DNA from: Stenotrophomonas maltophilia
GTDB taxonomy: Bacteria; Pseudomonadota; Gammaproteobacteria; Xanthomonadales; Xanthomonadaceae
NCBI RefSeq assembly: GCF_002138415.1
Contig: NZ_CP015612.1
Span: forward strand, 124,001 to 188,000
Direction: 5' to 3'
Length of the DNA: 64,000 nt
Below, piece by piece: positions 34,640 to 41,659 of the stretch. The notes beneath the pieces are model-generated. The model did no database searches and was not told where the DNA came from. It saw nothing but the letters and a program-made list of their open reading frames with translations. Both the position numbers and the translations under genes were made by a program. Numbering within the stretch: position 1 is the stretch's first letter; each line of letters opens with the position of its first letter.

Positions 34640-35005
34640 ATGAGCCACGCCATCCCCGATGCCGAACGCCGCATCGACAACATCGAATTCAACGTCGCCG
34701 ACATTGCCCGCAGCAAACGCTTCTACGGCGAGGTGTTCGGTTGGCACTTCACCGACTACGGGCCGGCCTACACCGAGTTCGACGACGGCCGTCTGAAAGG
34801 TGGCTTCGTGGCCGACGCGCCGGTGCGTGCCCACGGGGGGCCGCTGGTGATCCTCTACTGCGCGGACCTGGCCGATGCGCAGCAACGCGTGGTTGCCGCA
34901 GGTGGCGAGGTGGTGCAGGCGGTGTTTGCCTTCCCTGGTGGTCGCCGCTTCCACTTCCGCGATCTGGATGGCTACGAGCTGGCGGTCTGGAGTGATGTGG
35001 ATTGA
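34640..35005 (+). CDS. VOC-family (glyoxalase/bleomycin-resistance fold) protein
   Basis: 121 residues: one VOC module pair. RRIDNIEFNVADIARSKRFYGEVFGWHFTDYGPAYTEF, then VILYCADLADAQQRVVAAGGEVVQAVFAFPGGRRFHFRDLDGYELAVWSD. Putative metal ligands: Glu near the end (YELAVW), His in GWHFTDYG. The AraC gene upstream and the YDGYE-type ending resemble PhnB/glyoxalase-like proteins of unknown substrate. ATG 34640 chosen over an in-frame ATG at 34610, because CACGGAG gives a fair ribosome site. Confidence 0.9.
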   Translation: MSHAIPDAERRIDNIEFNVADIARSKRFYGEVFGWHFTDYGPAYTEFDDGRLKGGFVADAPVRAHGGPLVILYCADLADAQQRVVAAGGEVVQAVFAFPGGRRFHFRDLDGYELAVWSDVD

Positions 35006-35128
35006 GGTCTTCGTATCTTCGCCGGTGGACGGAACGAGAACCGCTCCGTCCCTGGTCAGGCGGTTCCGCTATGATCGCCCGCACATCGCCACACGCGATG
35101 CGCCCGCCTCAAGCCAGCAGGAACCGCC

Positions 35129-36103
35129 GTGAACTCCCAGCCCGCACCGATCACCGCCCTCAACCACACGCTCGACAACGAGCCGCAGCAGATCACCGCG
35201 CCACTGACCCATTCGGCGGCGTTCCTGGTGCTGAAGGTGAAGGACGATGAGGCGTCGATCGCAAAGGCGCGCGAGGTACTGGCCAGCACCGATGACCTGA
35301 TCAAGAACACCGCCATCCGCGAGATCGAGCGCACCTTCACCTGCAACGTGGCCATTGGCCACCGCGTGTGGCAACCGCTGGTGGGCACCACGCCGCCGCG
35401 TGAGCTGCAGCCGTTCCGCGAAATCAAGGGTGCGACCCACACTGCCGTGTCCACGCCCGGCGACCTGCTGTATCACATTCGCGCACGCACCATGGACCTG
35501 ATCGTGGCGTTCGAGCGCAACCTGCTGATGGCCTTTGGCGATGCGGTGGAGACGGTCGATGACGTGGCCGGCTTCCGCTATTTCGATGGCCGCGACCTGC
35601 TCGATTTCGTCGACGGCACGGCCAACCCGGAAGGGCTGTCGCTGCCGGAAGCGACCATCGTGGGCGATGAAGACCCGGAGCATGCCGGTGGCAGCTACGT
35701 GGTGGTGCAGAAGTACCTGCACAACCTCGATGCCTGGCGCGCGCAGAAGACCGAGGCACAGGAAGCGATCATCGGCCGCACCAAGCACGACAACATCGAG
35801 CTGGACGATGCGCCGGCCGATGCGCAGAAATCGCACAAGACGCTGTGCACCATCGAGGATGCCGACGGCGAGCACGAGATCCTGCGCGACAACATGCCGT
35901 TCGCCAACCCGGGCCGTGGCGAGTACGGCACCTACTTCATCGGCTACACGCGCCGCCTGTGGGTGATCGAGAAGATGCTCGAGCGCATGTTCATCGGCAA
36001 TCCAGCGCCGCTGCATGACCGCATCCTCGATTTCTCCACCGCCACCACCGGCGTGACCTTCTTCGCGCCCTCGCGCAAGGTGCTGGCCGACCTGGGCGAT
36101 TGA
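35129..36103 (+). CDS. DyP-type heme peroxidase
   Basis: 324 residues, GTG start at 35129. YfeX/DyP signature: EIKGATHTAVSTPGDLLYHIRA, the catalytic Asp motif FVDGTANPEGL (GxxDG), HAGGSYVVVQKYLHNLDAW, heme-binding His region FANPGRGEYGTYFIGYTR and the distal Arg. No twin-arginine signal, so cytosolic. DyP enzymes oxidise dyes and possibly porphyrins with peroxide. Independent 120-base gap from the VOC gene and a separate start make it its own transcript. Family sure, substrate not. Confidence 0.92.
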   Translation: MNSQPAPITALNHTLDNEPQQITAPLTHSAAFLVLKVKDDEASIAKAREVLASTDDLIKNTAIREIERTFTCNVAIGHRVWQPLVGTTPPRELQPFREIKGATHTAVSTPGDLLYHIRARTMDLIVAFERNLLMAFGDAVETVDDVAGFRYFDGRDLLDFVDGTANPEGLSLPEATIVGDEDPEHAGGSYVVVQKYLHNLDAWRAQKTEAQEAIIGRTKHDNIELDDAPADAQKSHKTLCTIEDADGEHEILRDNMPFANPGRGEYGTYFIGYTRRLWVIEKMLERMFIGNPAPLHDRILDFSTATTGVTFFAPSRKVLADLGD

Positions 36104-36187
36104 TCGCGTCGGGCAGTGCCGACCGCCATCTGCCTGTCATCTACCGCGCCGACCATCAGCCGTTGGATGAGAGCGCAGGGGCGGGCG

Positions 36188-36604
36188 ATGGCGATGGCAA
36201 GGAACACAACCGGCGCACGCCGCTGGTGGCGGCCGCTGGCCGCGTTGTTCGGTGCGCTGGCACTGGGGAGTGCCAGCGTTTCCGCGCAGGAAGCCCCTGC
36301 ACACTGGATGGCCTATGCCGCCGCCGTGGGCGGCCAGCTGCAGCAGCGCCTGCAGCAGGAGCAGGACCCGCAGGCGCAGCGCGTGCTGGAATGGCTGCAG
36401 GCACATCCGGATGCACCGACGCCGCTGCCGGTGAGCGTGTGGATCGCGGCGGATGGCCGCATCTCGAAGCTGGAATTCGACAGCCTGGGTGATGCCCAGG
36501 TCGACGCCGACCTGCGCGCGACCCTGCAGGCCGCGCCGTTGCAGGCAGCCCCACCGGCCGACATGCGCCAGCCGCTGCGGCTGGGCCTGCTGCTTACCCA
36601 GTAG
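36188..36604 (+). CDS. Secreted protein with TonB_C-like domain
   Basis: 138 residues from ATG 36188 (36194 also possible). Signal peptide RRWWRPLAALFGALALGSASVSA. The mature part carries a helical region GQLQQRLQQEQDPQAQRVLEWLQ, then PLPVSVWIAADGRISKLEFDSLGDAQVDADLRATLQAAPLQAAPPADMRQPLRLGLLL. The last part has the beta-alpha-beta rhythm of the TonB C-terminal domain. Small proteins of this sort are common near TonB-dependent receptors in Xanthomonadaceae, and one lies 2.7 kb away on the other strand. Role inferred only. Confidence 0.65.
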   Translation: MAMARNTTGARRWWRPLAALFGALALGSASVSAQEAPAHWMAYAAAVGGQLQQRLQQEQDPQAQRVLEWLQAHPDAPTPLPVSVWIAADGRISKLEFDSLGDAQVDADLRATLQAAPLQAAPPADMRQPLRLGLLLTQ

Positions 36605-36708
36605 ATTCACGCCATGCGTGGATCGCCTGGTAGATACGACCCTGGTCGGCAGGCGCGTGCAAACAAGGTTGGCGACTATCGTAGCCCGCAGCCACGCATG
36701 GCGTGGCT
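36605..36708. repeat. SMAG-type palindromes in the pnuC-facing gap
   Basis: Two copies of the CCACGCATGGCGTGG-type hairpin (36607-36626 imperfect, 36690-36714) and an imperfect CGACCCTGGTCGG at 36640-36652, all with GTAG or CTAC ends. Confidence 0.6.
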
Positions 36709-37290
36709 CTACTGCGTTGCCACCTGCGGTTCACGCGCGGCCGCACTCCACGCGCGCAGGCCGAACACGGCCAGGCCGAGGAAGAACACGTACAGCGCGG
36801 CGGTCACGTGCAGCGACTTGAACAGGTACGCACCCACATAGACCACGTCCACCGCGATCCACACCCACCAGCAGGCCACGTGGCGGCGTGCCTGCCACCA
36901 CTGGCCGACCAGGCTCAGACCGGTCAGCATCGCATCCAACCACGGCAGAGCAGCGTCGGTGAAGCTGTGCATGGCCGCGCCCAGCGCCACGCCACCGCAC
37001 ACGCCGATGGCCAGATCGCGCAGCAGCTTACCGCGCGCCAGTGGCACGATGCGGATGCTGCCCTCATCGGCGGCATGCTGCCGCCAGTTGATCCAGCCAT
37101 AGACCAGGAAGCCGCCGAAGATCACCTGCAACAGCGTGTCCGAGTACAGCTTGGCCTCGGCGAACACCAGGCCGTACAGCGTCACCGACAGCAGGCCCAC
37201 TGGCCACGCAGACAACCGACGCCGGGCCATCAGCCAGACGCCGAGGATGCTGCACAGCGCGGCGGTCCACTCCAGCATCACGCCGCTCAC
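36709..37290 (-). CDS. pnuT: PnuC-family transporter, probably for thiamine
   Basis: 193 residues with about seven hydrophobic segments (EWTAALCSILGVWLMARR, AWPVGLLSVTLYGLVF, QVIFGGFLVYGWINW, and others). The PnuC signature is seen in the WPVGLLSVTLYG and WWVWIAVDVVYVGAYLFKS motifs, the latter with the substrate-binding Trp residues. PnuC proteins move vitamin-like bases by facilitated diffusion. Its GTG start overlaps the stop of the TonB-dependent receptor by four bases, and a TPP riboswitch heads the operon; so thiamine is the likely substrate and PnuT the better name. GTG 37290 chosen for the overlap. Confidence 0.85.
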   Translation of the reverse strand: MSGVMLEWTAALCSILGVWLMARRRLSAWPVGLLSVTLYGLVFAEAKLYSDTLLQVIFGGFLVYGWINWRQHAADEGSIRIVPLARGKLLRDLAIGVCGGVALGAAMHSFTDAALPWLDAMLTGLSLVGQWWQARRHVACWWVWIAVDVVYVGAYLFKSLHVTAALYVFFLGLAVFGLRAWSAAAREPQVATQ

Positions 37291-39476
37291 AGCGCGAACG
37301 TCACCGACAGGCGGGCCTGTCGCGGTGCGCCGGGGAACAGGTAGTAGTCACCGCCGCTGCTGCCGGTATCGCGCCAGTAGAAGCGGTTGAACACGTTATC
37401 CACCGACAGGTTCCAGGTCACCGCACGTTCGTGCAGGCGATGCTGGAAGCGCAGGCCGGCATCGAACACCGAGTAGTCCGGTGCGCGCACACCACCATCG
37501 GCGCGGGCGACATTGGCCCCGGCATAGCGCCAGCCGCCGGTCACATCCAGGCCCTGCACGAACGGCAGCGCGTAGGCTACGTGCACGCTGGCGCGCACCT
37601 TCGGCACGTTCACCAGCTGATGGCCTTCGTAGGCCGGGGTACCGGTGTCGCGCGCGCGCGCCTGCAGCACGCTGGCGCTGGCCACGATCTGCAGCGCGTC
37701 GGTCAGCTGGCCGTTGGCGGTCAGCTCCAGGCCGGTGTGGGTCTGCGTGCCTTCCTCGACGAAGGTGTACCCCACGTCGCTGTTGTCGGGCTTGGCGTAC
37801 TGGTACGGCTGCGAAATGCGGAACACCGCCGCGCCCAGGGTCAGCGCCTCGACCGGTACGTACTTCACGCCCACTTCCAGCTGCCGCGACTGCACCGACG
37901 GCAGGAAGGTGTCGGCGTTGCTGGTCCAGAACGGCGCTTCCTGGCCCAGCGAGATGCCGCGCACGTAGCTGGCATAGGCATTGAGCTGGTCGGTGGCCTT
38001 CCACACCACGGCGGTCTGCGGCAGCAAGCGCGACAGGCGGCTGTGCCGCTGCGGGGTACCACGCTTGTCGTAGGCACGCTCGTCCAGGCGCACGAAGCGG
38101 CCGCCAGCCAGCCACTGCCAGTCATCACCGAAGCTGATCCGGTCCAGCGCGAAGAACGCGGTCTGGCGGCTGTCCAGACGGCGAGCGGACGGCCCGGGCA
38201 TCTTCGGCGACGGCGCGAACACCGGCACCTGCGCGTCGTGGATGTTGCTGGTGCCGACGTATTCGTTGACGCTCGGGCGCTTGTCGACGGTGCGGCGGAA
38301 GTAGTCGGCACCGATGGTCAGCTCATGGCCGACGCTGCCGGTCTCGAAGCGGCCGCGCAGCTCGGCACGGGCCTGCTGGTTGCGCCGGGTGTCGTCCGGG
38401 CTGCGGTAGTCGTAGACGTCGTAGTCGCCATTGGGCGCGAAGTAGTTGCCCGGCACGCTGCCATCGGCGCACTGCGTGGCGTAGTAGCAGCCGTAGGCGA
38501 AGGCGACGTTGTCATCGATCACCGAGCGGCTGTGGCCGACCGAGACGCGCGACTGCCAGGCATCATTGAAGTCGTAGGTGTGCAGCGCGGTGATGTTGGT
38601 GCTGGCAATGTCGACCGGACGCTGCCAAGGCTGGTAGCCGAGCAGGAATTTGCGATCCACGCCGTGCGGCAGCTCGCGCGCGCCCAGCAGCTGGTAGCCC
38701 GACACCGAACGCTGCGAGCTGGTCTGGTAGTTGACATCCACTTCCAGCTTGCCGCGTTCGCCGATCAGCCAGTCGGCCGCCAGCGAGTAGAAGTTGCGAC
38801 GGCCATCGGCGTGCTCGACGTAGGAATTGCTGGAGTCCCATGCGGCATTCAGGCGCAGGCCGAAACGCGGGGTGATCCAGTGGCCGACATCGACGGCGAC
38901 GTAGCGCGACCCTTCCGAATCGGTACCGAGCGTGGCGGTGCGCACTTCGGCCGGGCGCTTGCCGATGTAGTTGATGATGCCGCCGGGCGCCATCACGCCT
39001 GCGGCCAGGCCGGCTTCACCCTTGAGAATCTCCACCGATTGCACGTTCTCCAGCGCCAGGCGCTGTTCGCCGGCGATGGACAGGCCGTTGAAGCGGTAGC
39101 CGGTGGCGGCGTCCAGGGCGAAGCCACGGATGGCGATGTTCTGGTAGTAGCCCACCGGTGCATAGGCATCACCCAGCGAGGCATCGTTGCTGGCCAGCTC
39201 GGACAGCGAACGTACCTGGCGACGGTCGAGGTAGTCGCGCTCGAGCACGTTCACCGACGCCGGCGTGTCCTTCCAGCTGCCGCCACCGAAAGCGTTCACG
39301 CGCGAGGTATCGGCCTTGGGCTTGCCGGCCTGCACGCGCACTGCTGCCAGCTCGGTGGGCGAGCGCTCGGCGCCGGTGGCAGCCGCATCGGGGGACGCCT
39401 CGGCCTCGCTGGCGTGCAGCGGCAGCGCGGCGCAGAGGGCGAGGGAGAGCAGGGTGGGGCGCAGGCAGCGGTTCAT
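37287..39476 (-). CDS. TonB-dependent outer membrane receptor, thiamine-regulated
   Basis: 729 residues. Signal peptide MNRCLRPTLLSLALCAALPLHASEA. Plug domain (about residues 60-190) with SWKDTPASVNVLERDYL, then RGFALDAATGYRFNGL, NVQSVEILKGEAGLAAGVMAPGGIINYIGKRP; the rest is a 22-strand barrel, ending in the aromatic APRQARLSVTFAL. TonB/ExbBD drives active uptake through it. The TPP riboswitch in its leader and the following PnuC gene point to thiamine or a thiamine-like ligand. The gene looks complete. An in-frame ATG 28 codons earlier falls in the riboswitch region and is rejected. Confidence 0.95.
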   Translation of the reverse strand: MNRCLRPTLLSLALCAALPLHASEAEASPDAAATGAERSPTELAAVRVQAGKPKADTSRVNAFGGGSWKDTPASVNVLERDYLDRRQVRSLSELASNDASLGDAYAPVGYYQNIAIRGFALDAATGYRFNGLSIAGEQRLALENVQSVEILKGEAGLAAGVMAPGGIINYIGKRPAEVRTATLGTDSEGSRYVAVDVGHWITPRFGLRLNAAWDSSNSYVEHADGRRNFYSLAADWLIGERGKLEVDVNYQTSSQRSVSGYQLLGARELPHGVDRKFLLGYQPWQRPVDIASTNITALHTYDFNDAWQSRVSVGHSRSVIDDNVAFAYGCYYATQCADGSVPGNYFAPNGDYDVYDYRSPDDTRRNQQARAELRGRFETGSVGHELTIGADYFRRTVDKRPSVNEYVGTSNIHDAQVPVFAPSPKMPGPSARRLDSRQTAFFALDRISFGDDWQWLAGGRFVRLDERAYDKRGTPQRHSRLSRLLPQTAVVWKATDQLNAYASYVRGISLGQEAPFWTSNADTFLPSVQSRQLEVGVKYVPVEALTLGAAVFRISQPYQYAKPDNSDVGYTFVEEGTQTHTGLELTANGQLTDALQIVASASVLQARARDTGTPAYEGHQLVNVPKVRASVHVAYALPFVQGLDVTGGWRYAGANVARADGGVRAPDYSVFDAGLRFQHRLHERAVTWNLSVDNVFNRFYWRDTGSSGGDYYLFPGAPRQARLSVTFAL

Positions 39477-39557
39477 TCGGTTCGTCTTCGGACAACAAGG
39501 GAGACGAAGCGACGGCGCGCAGGTGCACCGGCCCATGATGGGGGTGTGGCTGCGGCT

Positions 39558-39638
39558 CAAAGCTCCCTACGCCGGTGCAAACCGGATCAGGTTCCAAGGG
39601 ACTCTCTCAGCCTGGCAGATCCAGGCACCCCCGCTTCA
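39558..39638 (-). promoter_or_regulatory. TPP riboswitch (THI element)
   Basis: Read on the minus strand the element carries GGGGGTGCC, CTGAGAGAG, CCTTGGAACCTGATCCGG and GCGTAGGGAGC, the conserved parts of the thiamine pyrophosphate aptamer, in the normal order and spacing. It starts about 160 bases before the receptor gene. TPP binding is expected to lower expression of the receptor-pnuT operon; the expression platform is not resolved, though a sequence CCGCAGCC-rich region follows. Confidence 0.95.
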
Positions 39639-39694
39639 GGTGACCATTTCACTACAAATGGTACGGATTTGCGAGCCGGTGCCCTTCAGGCAGC

Positions 39695-39734
39695 GGGGTC
39701 GGATCCCTTTCCGCAGGAAAGGGGTCTGACCCCA
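39695..39734. repeat. GGATCC-type palindrome
   Basis: GGGGTCGGATCCCTTTCC, loop GCA, GGAAAGGGGTCTGACCCC. Same family as near 9.1 kb. Lies between the phosphotransferase stop and the TPP riboswitch, where it may end upstream transcripts. Confidence 0.7.
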
Positions 39735-39751
39735 ACGGGGCGCCAACCGGG

Positions 39752-40876
39752 TCACGCCGCTGTGTGCAGCGCCTGCAGCAGTGCCTGTCCCGGCGCGCTG
39801 TGGAACCACGCCGGATGCCCCAGCATGAACGGCTGCCACGCCACATCCGCGTTTGCGGTCGAGCCGGTGACGCCTTCGAAGTACTCCACTTCGGACAGTG
39901 CGAAGTCGAAATGCACCATCGGCAGCAGGTCGGCCAGCAGATGCACGCGTGCTGCCGACAAGGGCAGCACCTCACGGTAGCCGTCGAGCAACGCCAGTGC
40001 GATGTCGATGCGCACCGCCTCCATCCCGCGCTCCAGTTCCAGCCACGCCACTGCGTTGCGCTCGATCGCGGTGGCGAGGTCGAACAAAGCGCTGGTGGGT
40101 GAAGCCAGGCCGAAATCCAGCACGGTGCTGACTTGCCCGTCGCGCCACAGCAGGTTGGAAACATGCCAGTCGTTGTGCGCCCACAGCCGTGGCTCGTCGC
40201 GCAGGCGCTCGGCCAGCCCGGCGTGCCACGGCAGCACGTCGCGCTGCAGCTGCGCTTCCCATGGAATGCGCGCGAGATAGCGGGCCAGTCCGGGGCGTTC
40301 GTGCAGCCCTGCCTTGATGGCCGCGATTGGATCGTCGGTGCGGATCAGATCGTCGCGCGCGACCAGCACATGGGTGCTGCGCTGGGGCGCGTGGTAGCTG
40401 GCCGCGGCACGGTGCAGGTGTGCGAGTGCGCGCCCGGCTTGGCGGGCCTGCGCGACATCGGTCAGCAACGACCACGACACCGCGTCGCGGTACAGGTCGT
40501 CGCCCACGCCGACATCGTGCAGTTCAAACGTCCATTCGCCGTGTTCGACCGCGGTGTGGCCATCGGCGGCCGGCAGCACCTGCACCACCGGCACGCCGGC
40601 GGCGGCGAGATGGGCGATGAAGTGGTGTTCTTCTTCCAGGCAGGCCGCACTGCGCACACTGTGGTGGTGGCGCTTGATGAACACCGCGCCGCGCGTGCCG
40701 TCGACAATGGCGGCGGCCGACAGCGGCCGCGGGCTGTGCCAGCGCGGTTGGCTGTGCCCGCCCAGCTGGGGGTAACGCGCACTCAGCCACGCGATGTCCG
40801 CCGCGCTGATCGGTGGCCAGTCGGCAGCGACCTCGTCGTTGTTGAGGCCCTGCACGCGATGGGAGGAAGACGTCAT
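39752..40876 (-). CDS. Phosphotransferase (aminoglycoside phosphotransferase/choline kinase fold)
   Basis: 374 residues, cytosolic. Catalytic loop LWAHNDWHVSNLLW near residue 255 (HxDxxxxN) and the metal-binding VLDFGLAS after it. An N-terminal lobe with AAAIVDGTRGAVFIKRHH gives the ATP-binding Lys. The APH fold covers aminoglycoside, homoserine, thiamine and choline kinases; substrate is unknown. The neighbouring thiamine-regulated operon makes a thiamine kinase worth considering, but a palindrome separates the two and there is no riboswitch in front of this gene. Start at ATG 40876 preferred over an upstream in-frame ATG at 40918. Confidence 0.8.
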   Translation of the reverse strand: MTSSSHRVQGLNNDEVAADWPPISAADIAWLSARYPQLGGHSQPRWHSPRPLSAAAIVDGTRGAVFIKRHHHSVRSAACLEEEHHFIAHLAAAGVPVVQVLPAADGHTAVEHGEWTFELHDVGVGDDLYRDAVSWSLLTDVAQARQAGRALAHLHRAAASYHAPQRSTHVLVARDDLIRTDDPIAAIKAGLHERPGLARYLARIPWEAQLQRDVLPWHAGLAERLRDEPRLWAHNDWHVSNLLWRDGQVSTVLDFGLASPTSALFDLATAIERNAVAWLELERGMEAVRIDIALALLDGYREVLPLSAARVHLLADLLPMVHFDFALSEVEYFEGVTGSTANADVAWQPFMLGHPAWFHSAPGQALLQALHTAA

Positions 40877-41004
40877 GCCGCAGCCCAAAAGGGGAAAATC
40901 ACATCCAAGGCTGCGCATTCAACGCCATGCGCGCGGCCAACGCAAACGGGCGGGTCATCGACCCGCCCGTCTCCGCATCGGCATGGACAATGCCGCCGCG
41001 CCGC

Positions 41005-41412
41005 TTACCAGCCGCGATGGCGGCCGCGGTCGTTGTAGTAGCGGTTGTCGTAGTAGCGCTGGCGCTGCCAGCGACGGTCGTCGCCACGGTCGTAGTAGCC
41101 GCTGCGGTAATAGCCACGATCGTAGCGGCGGTCGTAACGGTTGTCGTAGTAGCGGTTGTCGTAATAGCGACGGTCGCGACGATCGGAGGTGGTCAGGTTG
41201 CCGATCGCACCGCCGGCCACGGCACCGCCCACGGTGGCCGCCGGATCACCGTTGGAGAGCAGGTTACCGGCCACGCCACCGACCACGGCGCCGACCAGGG
41301 TGCGCTTGTCCTTCCTCGACATCGCGCTGGCATCGCTGACCACGGCGACACCGGCCAGCAGGGCCAGGGCCATCGCCAGACCACGGAAGCTGAGTGCGGA
41401 AGTACTGAGCAT
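41005..41412 (-). CDS. Glycine-zipper 2TM protein with Tyr/Arg-rich tail
   Basis: 135 residues. Signal peptide (LSFRGLAMALALLAGVAVVSDASA, cut near 33). Then the glycine-zipper stretch KRTLVGAVVGGVAGNLLSNGD, AATVGGAVAGGAIGNLTT: the Rick_17kDa/glycine-zipper type. The last 60 residues are a low-complexity chain of Tyr, Arg, Asp and Asn (YYDNR repeated four or more times). Probably an outer-membrane or periplasmic protein; function unknown. AGGAGAA precedes the ATG. An in-frame extension upstream to 41526 has no such site. Confidence 0.8.
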   Translation of the reverse strand: MLSTSALSFRGLAMALALLAGVAVVSDASAMSRKDKRTLVGAVVGGVAGNLLSNGDPAATVGGAVAGGAIGNLTTSDRRDRRYYDNRYYDNRYDRRYDRGYYRSGYYDRGDDRRWQRQRYYDNRYYNDRGRHRGW

Positions 41413-41608
41413 GTTCGGTTCTCCTGTGAGGTGCATGCCACGCTGGGCAGGGAGGGCGCTGGGCGCCCCGGCTGCCGTGATGTCCACGCTGGCGTTCCAA
41501 CATTGCCGGAACATTGCCTGGTCCACCCTGCGGCTTGCGCATTCATCTAGCGGCAGGCGGCATGAAGCAAGGCTGAAAGCAGCCTCGGCTGCTCAGCTGG
41601 CAGAAAGG

Positions 41609-41634
41609 GAAAAGGCCACGCGGACGTGGCCCTC
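41609..41634 (-). terminator. Terminator after the effector gene
   Basis: On the minus strand: AGGGCCACG, TCCG, CGTGGCC, TTTTCCC. The stem can be lengthened by flanking AAGGGA/TCCCTT pairs. Lies 25 bases after the effector stop. Confidence 0.75.
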
Positions 41635-41659
41635 CCTTCTCTGCCAAGGCGCTGCGGGC

